In this document: piece by piece, positions 1-9,900 of the stretch
Numbering within the stretch: position 1 is the stretch's first letter
Layout of the letters: each line of letters starts with the position of its first letter
Assembly: GCA_019239775.1 (NCBI GenBank)
Contig: JAFAZN010000048.1
Location: forward strand, 1-40,110
From: Chloroflexota bacterium
Lineage (GTDB): Bacteria > Chloroflexota > UBA6077 > CF-72
Reading direction: 5' to 3'
Length of the DNA stretch: 40,110 nucleotides
Program-made: the position numbers and the translations under genes
The notes under the pieces: generated by a model
The model's database searches: none
What the model was told of the DNA's origin: nothing
What the model saw: the letters and a program-made list of their open reading frames with translations, nothing else

Positions 1-2707
1 ACGTGGCCAGCGGCAGCGCCGTTCGAGCCAGGTCACCCGCATTCACGAGCGCCACGCCAGCGGTCAGCACCGCGACCGCGCCAAGGCCCATCAAGCCGTC
101 GATGACCGCGTTCTGGACCGCCTGCCAGCGCAAGAATTGCTGCTTCAACAGGCCTAAATCGTGGCTGCGATCGGCCACCTCGACAGCGCGCGTCTGACCG
201 TGATCGAAGGCCGCGATCGTACGCAGGCCCTGCACGCTATCGATCGCGTGGGCGGTGACTTCGCCGGTGGTCTCGCGCAGCTGACTGCCCAATCGGGACG
301 ATTGCCTCGCCGCCAGCATCGGCGTCAGCGCAACACCAACCAGGAACGGCACGAGGACAACAGCCAGCCACGGCGCGAGCACCCCCAATGCGATCAGGAC
401 ACCGCCAGGCACCAGGATCGCCACGAACACCGGCGAGACGGTGTGGGCGTAGAACAGCTCGATCAGCTCGACGTCGCCAAGCAGCGCGCTGACCAGGTCA
501 CCACTGCGTCGACGCACCAGGTACGCCGGCGCGAGCGGATCGAGCAGCTGGTACAGGCGGATGCGCAGCTCGGCCAGGAGCCGATACGCGAGGTCGTGCG
601 AGATCCATGAGTCAGTCCAGCGCAGCACCGCCGCCAGTGGCACGATGATGCCCAGGGTCCAGAGCCATGGGGTCAGGTCGTTGTGCTGCACGACCTGAAT
701 GACCAGCAGTGCGCTCGCCACGCCCAGGGCAACTTGCGCTCCGGCCTGGAGCGGTCCCAGCAGGAAGACCAGGGCGGTTTCCCACCACCACGGACGCACC
801 AGCAGAAGCAGGCGACGCCAGACTTCACCGGCCGCGAGGCTTCCACCACCGAGGGCATCGTTGTCCGCATGGCGTTCGTGCGTGTGCCCGTGCGAGTGGC
901 TGTGACCGCCAACCGAAAGCGAGACGGCCGCGATCACGGGTTGCCCAGGGACGTCGTCAGAAGCGACAAATCCGCCGTCGAGTTCGGTAGTGCGCTGGGC
1001 TGCCATCAAACGGTGGTAGACGCCGTCGGCACGATCCAGGAGATCTCGCGGCGAGCCCTCCTCCGCGACATGACCGCGTTCGAGCACGATGATGTGGTCG
1101 GCGGTCGCCACGCTGGAGAGTCGGTGGGCAATGACCAGGGTCGTCCGACCGCGCTGCAACCGTTCCAGGGCTTGCTGGATGGTGGCTTCGTTCTCCGCGT
1201 CCACGCTGGAGAGCGCCTCGTCGAGCACGAGAATTGGCGCATCCTTCAGCAGGGCGCGAGCGATCGCCAGCCGCTGGCGTTGGCCGCCCGACAGCCGAAC
1301 GCCTCGCTCACCAATGACCGTGTCATAGCTATGCGGCAGATCGCTGATGAACGTGTGCGCGTTGGCGGCCTCGCAGGCGCGCACCAGGTCGTCCCTGGAG
1401 GCGTCGGGTCGCGCGACCCGCAGGTTCTCGGCGACGGTGCCATAGAAGAGGTAGGTGTCCTGAGCCACCAACGCCACCTGGGCGCGCAACACGTCCAGCG
1501 GCAGTTCTCTCACGTCGCAGCGATCGATCAGGACTCGCCCCTGTTGCGGGTCGACGAAGCGCAGCAGCAAGTTCACGAGGGTCGACTTACCGGCGCCTGA
1601 GGGCCCGACGACCCCGAGGGTTTCGCCCGGGTGCAGCTCGAACGAAACGTCAGCCAGCGCGGGGCGGCGACCGCCCTGGTACCCGAACGTCACGTGCTCG
1701 AAGCTCAGCGTAGGTCGCAGCGATGGAGGTGCCGCGCGCGTGGAATCCTGGATCTCCGGGACCGCGTCCAGCAGCGCGTACATGCCGCGCGTAGCGGCAA
1801 CGGCCAGCATGCTCGAATGGAACAGCTGGACCAGGTCGCGCAACGGTCGGAAGACCTCGACGCCGAGCAGCAATACCACGAGAAGAGTCGAGAGCGACAG
1901 CTCACCGTCCTGGACGCGGATCGCGCCCCAGCCCAGCGCCACCGCCGCGCCTGCCGAGATGCCCAGCAGCGTGATCCCACCGGTCGCGATGTTGACGGCC
2001 AGCACCCACATCGTGCTCTTGTAGAGATGTCGTGCGCGCGCGGCGAGGTCCAGGCCGCGCTGATGGCTCTGGCCGAAGGCTTTCAGCGTGGCGAGGCCCT
2101 GGATGCTGTCCAGGAACTCGGCGGCCGTTGCGCCCTGGGCGCGCCGGAAGCCAATGCTCGCATTGCTATTGAGCTTGTGGAACGCCATGGGGACGACCAG
2201 CGTGAGCAGCGCGAAAACGAGAAAGACCAGCGCCGTGCGCAGATCCAGGAAGGCCATGAAGCCGAAGATCAGGATCGGGGTGAGGCCGGCCACGATGAGC
2301 TGTGGCAGGTACTGACCGAAGAACGGGTCGAGCTGCTCGACGCCGTCGACCAGCACCAGCGCAGCCTCACCACTGCGGCGCTGATCGAAGTAGCCAGGGC
2401 CTAGCTCCAGGACCTTGTGATAGAGCAGTCCACGCACCTTGGACTTCATGCGCGCAGCGGTGGCGTTGGAGACCTCGTCTCTGGCGTACTGGAGGATTGC
2501 CCTCAGCACGATGAGCATGGCAATGAACAGGAGTACGCCAATCAGGGCGGCGAACGGTTCGCCGCTGAAGGCGCGCGCCATGGTCTGGCCAGTCAGCGTG
2601 AGGCGCCACATGCTGATGGGCACCGCCGCGAGGCCAATCAGCGCAGCCAGCGCGATGCGCCCGCGAACGCCGCGAGTGAGGGCGAACAGACGCCAGTCGA
2701 AGTACAC
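1..2707 (-). CDS. Fused CydDC-like ABC exporter (TMD-NBD-TMD...), 3' end cut by window edge
   Basis: The frame is open from 2707 to base 1, giving 902 codons, so the C-terminus lies outside the window. Residues ~1-320 form a CydD-like transmembrane domain. Residues ~335-565 form an ATPase with Walker A GPSGAGKST (Lys374), signature LSGGQRQ and Walker B ILVLDE (Asp496-Glu497). A linker of ~60 residues follows, with HSHSHGHTHERH at 602-613. A second, CydC-like membrane domain runs from ~630 to the edge, and a second ATPase is expected beyond it. The family exports thiols (cysteine/glutathione) for cytochrome bd assembly; no cydAB is visible, so the substrate is inferred. An in-frame TAA three codons upstream of Arg-GTG forces the GTG start at 2707, which has no clear Shine-Dalgarno. 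It lies 158 bp behind the secreted GYP protein on the same strand. Alternative: another heterodimer-type exporter fused into one chain. Confidence 0.85.
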   Translation of the reverse strand, partial: MYFDWRLFALTRGVRGRIALAALIGLAAVPISMWRLTLTGQTMARAFSGEPFAALIGVLLFIAMLIVLRAILQYARDEVSNATAARMKSKVRGLLYHKVLELGPGYFDQRRSGEAALVLVDGVEQLDPFFGQYLPQLIVAGLTPILIFGFMAFLDLRTALVFLVFALLTLVVPMAFHKLNSNASIGFRRAQGATAAEFLDSIQGLATLKAFGQSHQRGLDLAARARHLYKSTMWVLAVNIATGGITLLGISAGAAVALGWGAIRVQDGELSLSTLLVVLLLGVEVFRPLRDLVQLFHSSMLAVAATRGMYALLDAVPEIQDSTRAAPPSLRPTLSFEHVTFGYQGGRRPALADVSFELHPGETLGVVGPSGAGKSTLVNLLLRFVDPQQGRVLIDRCDVRELPLDVLRAQVALVAQDTYLFYGTVAENLRVARPDASRDDLVRACEAANAHTFISDLPHSYDTVIGERGVRLSGGQRQRLAIARALLKDAPILVLDEALSSVDAENEATIQQALERLQRGRTTLVIAHRLSSVATADHIIVLERGHVAEEGSPRDLLDRADGVYHRLMAAQRTTELDGGFVASDDVPGQPVIAAVSLSVGGHSHSHGHTHERHADNDALGGGSLAAGEVWRRLLLLVRPWWWETALVFLLGPLQAGAQVALGVASALLVIQVVQHNDLTPWLWTLGIIVPLAAVLRWTDSWISHDLAYRLLAELRIRLYQLLDPLAPAYLVRRRSGDLVSALLGDVELIELFYAHTVSPVFVAILVPGGVLIALGVLAPWLAVVLVPFLVGVALTPMLAARQSSRLGSQLRETTGEVTAHAIDSVQGLRTIAAFDHGQTRAVEVADRSHDLGLLKQQFLRWQAVQNAVIDGLMGLGAVAVLTAGVALVNAGDLARTALPLAT

Positions 2708-2786
2708 CCGTTGGAGAGCTTACCGCCCAGCGCCCTCTCCGAAGGATCCCCCGGGTATGGTTGGTCGTGCCACTGGTTCAGGCCTT

Positions 2787-2827
2787 GCGACCGCGTAAAG
2801 CGAAAGAGCCCTCAGGCCCGCGGTCGC
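2787..2827 (-). other. Inverted repeat between the GYP-protein gene and the exporter gene
   Basis: GCGACCGCG (2787-2795) and CGCGGTCGC (2819-2827) are perfect 9-base inverted arms around a 23-base loop. They sit in the 158-bp gap 5' of the exporter. No T-tract follows on either strand, so this is not a canonical terminator. A leader structure or operator is possible, but nothing else supports it. Confidence 0.35.
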
Positions 2828-2865
2828 GGTACCTCAGGGCGCTTTGCGCTACTGCAGCTGTGCGA

Positions 2866-4362
2866 CTAGTTGCCGACGGGCAAGCCTGTGATCTTGCAGC
2901 CGGTCGGCGCACCGGAGCCGCCGCCTGAGACGAAGATGCCAGACGGGACCGTCAGGTCGATATTGTCGATGAAGGTTTTACCGGTGGTCTGGCCCGTCAC
3001 GGTGATGCGGTAGGTGCCCACCTGGGCGCTGGTGATGACCGCGTTGAAGGAACCGTCACGCGTGGTGGTGGCGCGCGTCGTGATCGGCGCGAGCAGCGTG
3101 GTGGTCGAAGTGAGCCGAGCATCGGTCATGTTGATGACGACGGTTTCGTTCGAACCGAAGCTCGCGCCCATCAGCTGAAACGACGTGCTCAGCTGATTCT
3201 GCGCCACCGGTGGGACGAACCACTGGACCGAGGGCCGCGGTGCGGGATCGAGCGGCTGTGGTTCGAGCGCCTGGCTCGGAATGAGCTTGTCAGCGCCGAT
3301 GGAACGGGCCAGCATGCCGACCGCCGTCAGCGTGACGCAGCCTTTCTGGCCATCGCCCGGTACGACCGTCGGGTCGAACTGGACAGGGATCGAGTCGCTC
3401 CAGGTCGGCGTGCTGAAGGTTTCTTTGGGCGTGTCCTCGAGGAATAGCTCCATGCCGGCCTTCTGGAACCGCTGGGCCATGAACGAGTGGACGAGTGGGT
3501 ACAGCGGCTGTCGACCGGGGCCGAGCAGCATCACGCGCTCGGGCTGACTCTGGGGCAGACCGAAGAAGCTCCAGGCCTGTTCCTGCGTCGCAAACGCCGC
3601 CTGACCGTCACGGAAGGGATCGCTCGAGTGCGCCGCGACCGGATCGAAGAAGTAGCGAGCCAGGAAGCGCGGCTCCGTGAGCCAGCTCATTCGCGCATTG
3701 ATCTGATCGCCAGCACTAGAGCCATCGGCAGCCTCTGGTCCGGGAATGCCGAGCACGGCCAGGTCATCATCCAGGCCCTGTTCGGTGAATTGCTCGAACA
3801 CGTTGGCCATCTCGGCGCGGCCCTCTTCGGGGTGCCACTGCAGCACGCCCCGCTCGAACGCCTGATACCACAGGCCATCGGTGCTGTTGGGCGGGTAGTG
3901 GTACGGCTGGCTGACGGGGTAGCCGAGCACGTCGGTGCCACCGTAGCGGCGGAACTCGGTCCAGAAGGCGCCGCGGTCATCGTCTATGACGAGGTATCCG
4001 CGATTGCGATCTGGTCCAGACCCGACGATGCACAGTCCCTGGGCCTCCTGGGTATAGAACCAGCCACCGGCGACGGGGTAGTCCTTCGGGCCTGGATCGG
4101 TGCACTGCGAACCGGCCGAGCCCAGCACGGGCGCGGAAGGCGTCGGCACCGCGGTCGGCGTGGTGCCAGGGACACCGAGCACAGGCGGCGCAACGGGCGC
4201 CGCGGTTGCGGCAGGCGGTGGCGTTGAAACAGGGCTGGGCGTAGCCGTCGGAGCCGCCGGCGCAGTGGCTGCGTGCGCCAGTGAAGGCGCCATCTGGATG
4301 GCGAGTGCGAGAGCGACAACTCCGAGGCGTGCAGCGCCTCGGGTTGGCAGCGTGATGGCCAT
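2866..4362 (-). CDS. Secreted GYP/LGFP-type repeat protein with C-terminal Ig-like domain
   Basis: 498 residues. A signal peptide (1-31, ending SLAHA) is followed by a Thr/Pro/Ala linker (~32-80). Residues ~100-200 carry the motif order FW-EFRRYGG--VLGYPVSQPY then QAFERGVLQWHPE. This matches the 'FW---GG---FGYP---F---FERGR-E-HPE' modules of Chloroflexota extracellular proteins. A second, weaker copy runs ~255-330 (WSFFGLP, LVHSFMAQRFQKAGMELF). Residues ~385-485 look like an Ig/TIG beta-sandwich (TSFQLMGASFGSNETVVI, GTYRITVTG). The ATG overlaps the upstream stop as TGATG, and AGGAGGG lies 6-7 bases before it, so translation is coupled to the lipoprotein. No catalytic motif is seen. A role in cell-surface binding or wall association is inferred from its neighbour and secretion signal only. 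Confidence 0.85.
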   Translation of the reverse strand: MAITLPTRGAARLGVVALALAIQMAPSLAHAATAPAAPTATPSPVSTPPPAATAAPVAPPVLGVPGTTPTAVPTPSAPVLGSAGSQCTDPGPKDYPVAGGWFYTQEAQGLCIVGSGPDRNRGYLVIDDDRGAFWTEFRRYGGTDVLGYPVSQPYHYPPNSTDGLWYQAFERGVLQWHPEEGRAEMANVFEQFTEQGLDDDLAVLGIPGPEAADGSSAGDQINARMSWLTEPRFLARYFFDPVAAHSSDPFRDGQAAFATQEQAWSFFGLPQSQPERVMLLGPGRQPLYPLVHSFMAQRFQKAGMELFLEDTPKETFSTPTWSDSIPVQFDPTVVPGDGQKGCVTLTAVGMLARSIGADKLIPSQALEPQPLDPAPRPSVQWFVPPVAQNQLSTSFQLMGASFGSNETVVINMTDARLTSTTTLLAPITTRATTTRDGSFNAVITSAQVGTYRITVTGQTTGKTFIDNIDLTVPSGIFVSGGGSGAPTGCKITGLPVGN

Positions 4363-6527
4363 CAGAGGCCCTCCTGGTCGGTGTTGTCGGATGCGGATGG
4401 AGAATCGGGTGCCTGGGCATTGAGGATTGGTGCGGGCTGTGCTGGCCCTGCATCGCCGCCTGGCCAGATGACACCTGGAATGGAGGCGACCACCGGTTGC
4501 TCGGGCGCCTGGACGTACGGAATGGGATCGGCAATCGTCGGGAACTGATCGTTGGTGATGGCCGCCAGCTCACCCTGGTCGGGCAGGCTGGCGAAAACGG
4601 CGTCGTCGTGCGGGTCGAGCACAAGGCGCGGCTGCAGTGCCTGGAGGTTCGAGCCGGTGCTCAAGCCCATGTGGCCACCGCGGGAGGCCATGTTGACGCG
4701 GCCGATCTCGGTGCCGCTGGTCGGATCCATCTGGAGGATCACGTCCGACCGGGACGAGAGCACGTAGATCGCGCCGGTGTCCTCCGCCGCGGCAATGGCG
4801 GCCGGTTCCTGGCTCAACGGATAGCGTGCGACTGCCTGCGACATCGGTTCGAGCACGTCCAGCTCGTGGGTGGCGGTGTTGACGCCGTACACGAGGCCGC
4901 GCGCGGTGGCGATGCTGTTCAGGCCAGCGCCGCTCACGGTTGGGCGACCGATGACCTGCGCGGATGGGACATCGATGACCGTGACCTGGCCGCCGAGGTG
5001 GGCGGCGTACAGCGTGTGTCGCGTCGAGTCGAGCGCCAGCGCCGTCACTTGAGGCAGGCCGCTGATGGTTCGCAGGACGTTACCGCTGCGGACATCCACC
5101 TGGATCAGCGCTTGCTTATCGGGCACGGCGACGTACAGCAGGCCCAGGTCGGAGTCGACACGGAGCTGGCTCGGCGCCCCGGGCAGCGCGATGCTGCGCA
5201 GGATGGCGCCGCCGCCGCGCCCATTCAGAGCCACGATGCAGCCTGGCGCGTTCTGCTCGCAGACGTGCGACGAGACGTACAGGTAGCCGGTGCTCTGATC
5301 GATGGCGAGGTCGACCGGCTGGCGCTGGCCGATGTTGATCGGCGTGCCAAGCGTGGGTCGCTGCGCGCCCGCCGGAGCATCGGTGACCCAGATGACGCCA
5401 GTGGAATCGACGAGATAGAAGCGGCCGGTAGCCGAGTCAACGTCTAGTCCGGAGGCGATACCACCGACAGTGGTCGTGTACGCGGTTGCCGGCGTTGGGA
5501 TCGGCGTGGGGGTCGCCGGAACGGCCGTCGGCGCCGGCTGCTCGGGGGCGGTGTACGACTGCGACGGGGCCGAGCGCGGCGCCGGCGGAACCGGCGTCGG
5601 AACGACGGGTGGTGGCGGCGGTACGTCCTCGATCGTCGGCGCGGCGGTCGGTTCCACGGTTGGTGCCTGCGTCGGCGCGGGCGTCGGAACCGGCACTGTG
5701 CCGACGGAGTAATCGAATGTATTGGTCAGCACGCCGTTCGCGTAGAGCTCGAGGTGGTAGCGGCCTGGCTGCTCGCCGCCCGTGTGGTACCAGACGTAGC
5801 TGTCCCAGAAGCGCGCGACCTGGAATGGCTGGGCCACGACGGGGGCGCTGGTGGGCGTCGCGGTCGGATCGTGCGGGTCGACCTGCCAAGCTGGCACTGG
5901 CGTCGGGGCGCTCGTTGGTGCAGTTTGAGGTGTCGCCGCGGATGCATCTTCCGAGCTCACCGAGGCGACCAGCTCTTTGGAGTCGGCGTTGAACACGCGC
6001 AGGCTGAATGGCAGGCGGAGATGCTGCTTCAAGCCGTCGATGTGCAGGCCAACCTGGTCCTGGAAGAAGAACTGGGTCGCGGCGGGTGCGTCGGAGTTGC
6101 TGCCGGGCACCACCGCCAGGCTGACGTTGCCGAAGTAACGCTGGCCCAAATCGGTGTCTGGCTGCTGCTGGCTGAGCGCGACGGGAACGGCCGTCGGCGT
6201 GGCCGGCACTTCAGTTGGCGTGGGCGGGACCGCCGTCGGCGTGGGAGCCATGGCCGACTTGGTGCGCTCGATCATCTGGTCGATAAGCGGATCGCTACTT
6301 GGGCTGAGAGTCTTGGCCTGCTCGAAGTCGGTCAGCGCGTCGCGGTATTGACCCTGGCCGTAGGCCTCGAGACCCTGCCGGAACGCCTGGTCTGAACGGT
6401 CGGCCAGGCCAGCGAACGGGTCGGGCGTCGGGGCGGCCGCCGGGCTGCTGCTCGCGCAGCCGCTGGCAACCAGCACCATGGCGACCAGGGCGCCGAATCC
6501 GACCAGAGCTCGAAGAAGTCGCGTCAT
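4362..6527 (-). CDS. Lipoprotein with TPR-like N-terminus, Pro/Thr linkers and C-terminal beta-propeller
   Basis: 721 residues from ATG 6527. A GTG five codons upstream is less likely because AGAGGA lies 6 bases before this ATG. The lipobox is LVASGC with Cys24 as the acylation site, so the protein should be anchored outside the membrane. Residues ~37-90 resemble one to two TPR units (QGLEAYGQGQYRDALTDFEQ). Several long TPTAVP-type linkers follow, with a beta-rich module between them (~130-290, including WDSYVWYHTGGEQPGRYHLEL). Residues ~355-640 carry repeated YVTN/NHL-like strands (GRFYLVDSTGVIWV, GYLYVSSHV, GLLYVAVPDKQALIQVD, HTLYAAHLGGQVTVID), consistent with a six- or seven-bladed propeller. 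It is the first gene of a minus-strand group with the GYP protein. No enzyme motif was found; the function is unknown. Confidence 0.85.
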   Translation of the reverse strand: MTRLLRALVGFGALVAMVLVASGCASSSPAAAPTPDPFAGLADRSDQAFRQGLEAYGQGQYRDALTDFEQAKTLSPSSDPLIDQMIERTKSAMAPTPTAVPPTPTEVPATPTAVPVALSQQQPDTDLGQRYFGNVSLAVVPGSNSDAPAATQFFFQDQVGLHIDGLKQHLRLPFSLRVFNADSKELVASVSSEDASAATPQTAPTSAPTPVPAWQVDPHDPTATPTSAPVVAQPFQVARFWDSYVWYHTGGEQPGRYHLELYANGVLTNTFDYSVGTVPVPTPAPTQAPTVEPTAAPTIEDVPPPPPVVPTPVPPAPRSAPSQSYTAPEQPAPTAVPATPTPIPTPATAYTTTVGGIASGLDVDSATGRFYLVDSTGVIWVTDAPAGAQRPTLGTPINIGQRQPVDLAIDQSTGYLYVSSHVCEQNAPGCIVALNGRGGGAILRSIALPGAPSQLRVDSDLGLLYVAVPDKQALIQVDVRSGNVLRTISGLPQVTALALDSTRHTLYAAHLGGQVTVIDVPSAQVIGRPTVSGAGLNSIATARGLVYGVNTATHELDVLEPMSQAVARYPLSQEPAAIAAAEDTGAIYVLSSRSDVILQMDPTSGTEIGRVNMASRGGHMGLSTGSNLQALQPRLVLDPHDDAVFASLPDQGELAAITNDQFPTIADPIPYVQAPEQPVVASIPGVIWPGGDAGPAQPAPILNAQAPDSPSASDNTDQEGL

Positions 6528-6960
6528 ACAGTCCTCTTTCACACCGAGTGCGTCGCTAACGACTATCGGCAGGGGGCCTCACCCCCTTTAGAGGGGAAAT
6601 GGCCTCCTCCAGGCAGGGAGTACTTTGGTACTGCCCCTTGCGTGGCGGCCGTCACTCGCGCGCGTGTGAGGACGTTCACGTTTGCTCTGTGAAGCGCCTC
6701 ACTGATCCGGCGGCTGCGCGGACCTACTGTTGGCAGCAGTTCAACCGTGAGTGGAGCACCAGAATCGTGATCGCCGAGCCGCCCGCCGCCACTGTGGTCA
6801 GCCGCAACATCGCGTACACGCCAATTGTCTCTACGCCAACTGAGCGGTCGCTGACACGCGATCGTGTGGTGGCCAGCCTGCAACTCGTGCTTGCGCTGCG
6901 ACGCCAGGCACGTCTAAACGAGGACTAGTAGCAGAACCGGAAGGTATAACAGCGGCACCG
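6528..6960. other. Divergent intergenic region with two hairpins, no credible gene
   Basis: These 433 bp separate the lipoprotein gene (minus) from the cyclase gene (plus). GGGGG (6572-6576) and CCCCC (6582-6586) form a 5-bp stem with loop cctca; GGGG at ~6593-6596 could compete for the same C-run. A second hairpin uses AGTAC (6619-6623) and GTACT (6628-6632) with loop tttg, extended by three G-C pairs past one bulge. The small open frames here have no Shine-Dalgarno and no recognisable protein. I see no other function. Confidence 0.6.
6945..6950 (+). promoter_or_regulatory. -10 box TATAAC for the cyclase/ATPase gene
   Basis: TATAAC ends 10 bases before ATG 6961, so transcription would start about 4 bases before the codon, giving an almost leaderless message. 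No Shine-Dalgarno precedes the ATG. The -35 region (GGACTA at 17-base spacing) is weak. Confidence 0.45.
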
Positions 6961-9900
6961 ATGCCGCGCGCGCCCCGAGTTGGTCGGAAGTGTGCCAATT
7001 GCGGGTATGCGCTGCGTCCGTCGCATCGTTTCTGCCCCAACTGCGGTACGCCGGCAGCCGCCAATGTCAGCGGACCATCGCTGCAGGTCGCAACGGATCC
7101 GCTGGTCGACCTCAGCGAAAACCGGCGCCTGGTCACGATCCTGTTCGCGGACCTCGCGGGGTCCACGCAGCTAGGCGAACAACTGGACCCGGAAGACCTG
7201 CGCCAGTTCCTGGCTTCCTATTTCGCGGCGGCGTCACGCCAGATCCAGCGCTTCGGCGGCACGATCGATAAATACATCGGCGACGCGATCATGGCGGTGT
7301 TCGGCGCGCCCGTGGCCCACGAGGACGATGCAGAACGCGCAATCAACGCAGCACTCGCGTTTCAGGCAGCCTTCGCCGAGTTGAACGACGAGCTTACGCG
7401 CAAGCACGCGGTCGCCTCGGCGCTGCGGATCGGCATCAACACCGGCGAGGTGGTGGCCGGGTTGCTCTCTGGCGGACTCGCAGGCGCGTACACGGTCGTT
7501 GGTGACACCGTCAACACGGCTCAACGCTTCGAGGCGGCGGCGCCACCCGGCGGGATCCTGGTCAGCGAATCGACATGGAAGCTCAGCCGGCGCGGATTCG
7601 AATTCGAGTGGATCCCACCACTTACGCTTCGCGGCAAGTCGGAGCCGCAGGTCGCCTTTCGCGTGGTGCGACGATTGGTCACCGAGCTGGACGCGACTCC
7701 AACACCGCTGGTGGGTCGCGCAGCCGAGTTGGCGCACCTGCGCAATGCGATGGATACCGCGGCGTCGGGACATGGTCGCCTCTTGCACGTGGTGGGCGAG
7801 GCGGGCGTTGGCAAATCACGCCTGCTTCGCGAGTTCCGAGCGACCGTTGATCCGCGCGTGGTGCACGTGGTCGCGCGATGCGCCTCGTTCGAGGTGGAAA
7901 CGCCGTACGCGCTCGCCGCCCGCCTCTTGCGTGGTGTGCTCCAGGTTGCAGCCGGTGCACCCGAGCAGCTGGTGCGCGGCACCATCCAGCAACTCCTGGA
8001 GCGAACACAGACCAGCGCCGACGCACGTGAGACGGAACTTCTGCTGGACGTACTTGGCTACGGCGAGCGGGCGACGTTCGATCCCGAGTCCAAACGTCGT
8101 GTGGTGCTCGCGTTGATGCGTCGATTCCTCGTTCGTGACACGGCACAGGAACCAACCATGGTCGTTGCGGAGGACTTGCACTGGGCCGACGCCGCGAGTT
8201 CGGGGCTCTTGGCGGAGCTAAGCCGCGACATACCGGCCAGCTACTCCCTGGTGATTACGACCAGCCGTCCGGGCTGGCAGACACCGTGGGCTGCGGAAAA
8301 CGTCGACCTTGAGGCCTTACCGGAGGAGGGCGCGCGTTCGCTGGTTGAGCTGGCGTTTGGACAACCGGTGGACGAAGAGCTGGCGCAAACCGTTCTTGCG
8401 CGTACTGGCGGAAACCCGTTCTTTATTGAGGAGGTGGTTCGCGGTCTCGTCGAAGGCCAAGAGGTCCGGGACACAGGCGGTGTCCTGGCGCTGGCAACCG
8501 ATCGCGCAGTCCGGCTGCCGGCGACCATCCAGGAGGTGTTGGCCGCGCACCTGGATCGGCTCGCGCCCAGCGAAAAGCGCGTGCTCCAGCCGGCGGCGGT
8601 CTGCGGCCGTACCTTTGCAGAAGAGGTGGTCGAGCGCATCGCAGCGAACGGCTCAATTGTCAGCAACCTGGTCACGCTGGAACAGGAGCGACTGATCGTT
8701 CCACAACCGGTCCTGCAACGCACTTACTTGTTCAGGCACGCGCTCATCCAGGAGGTTGCGTATCAGACGCAACTCCAGTCGCAGCGGCGCCAATTCCATG
8801 GTGCCATTGGCGAAGCGCTGGAGGTGCTCTATCCCGATCGCCTCGATGAGCTGATCGGCGAACTGGCATTTCATTATGGTCGCAGCGACCACACACCAAA
8901 AGCGCTCCAATGGCTGGTCCGCGCGGGCGATCGCGCGCGGGGACTGTTCGCCAATCAAGAAGCGTTGAGATACTACACGTCCGCCCTGGAGCGTGCGCAA
9001 GACGGTGATGGACCGCAGGACGCGGGAACCATCCTGGAGCGAATTGGCGATATCCAGCACCTGGTCGGCCGTTATGACGACGCCATCATCAGTTTTCGGA
9101 GCGCCCAGCGGCGCGTTGGATCCCCAGCTTCCTCCATTCAGGCGCGCCTGGAGCGCAAAGTTGGTACCGCGCTGCGTATAAAGGGCGCGTATTCCGAAGC
9201 GACGGCGGCCTTCCAGACTGCGCTGGACCGGTTGGGTCAGGCGCTCGATATCGAGTCCGCTCACATTCGACTCCAGGTCGGCCAGCTGTACTGGCGAACC
9301 GGTCGCTACAAGGAGGCACAGGACGCACTCTCACGCGCGGTGGGAACGGCAACGAAGCTGGGCCGCAATGACGTGCTCGCCGAAGGGCTCAAGCAGCTGG
9401 GCAACATCCCGCTGCACTCCGGCGACCCGAAGGAGGCGGTCACGTATTTCCGGCGCAGCCAGCACCTCTATGAACAACTGGAGGACCTCGCAGGGATCGC
9501 GGCGGTGCGCATGAATCTCGGCGCGGTGTACGGCCGTATGGGATTGTGGGACGACTGTCTCGCGGAGCTGGAGGCCAGTCTCAAGCTCCATGAGCGCATC
9601 GGGGATGTCTGGCACATCGGCGTGGACTACAACAATATTGGCGAAGCTCATCGCAGCCGCGGCGACTACCACAACGCGATCGCAGCGTTCGAGCGCGCCC
9701 ACCGCCTCTACATCGACATACAGGATGCGGCGTGCATTGCGCTGGCGCTTACCGGTCTCGGCATGGCCCGGGTGGAGGCCGGCGACCTGGAGCACGGTCG
9801 CGACGACCTGCTGGAAGCCGAGGCACAGTTTTCCAGCCTGGGTCGATCGATGTATCTGCCAGATATCTATCGATTCCTCGCGTCGGCGGATCTGGCCCTG

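Noticed and set aside
683..2404. Long plus-strand open frames across the left end
   Set aside because: They are antisense shadows of the ABC exporter, whose minus frame has Walker and signature motifs and is open from 2707 to base 1.
2787..2827. Terminator for the GYP-protein gene
   Set aside because: The arms are 23 bases apart and no T-run follows on either strand, so I list it only as an inverted repeat.
6599..6928. A 109-codon plus-strand open frame between the lipoprotein and cyclase genes
   Set aside because: No Shine-Dalgarno, no recognisable domain, overlaps a comparable frame on the other strand, and lies over two hairpins.
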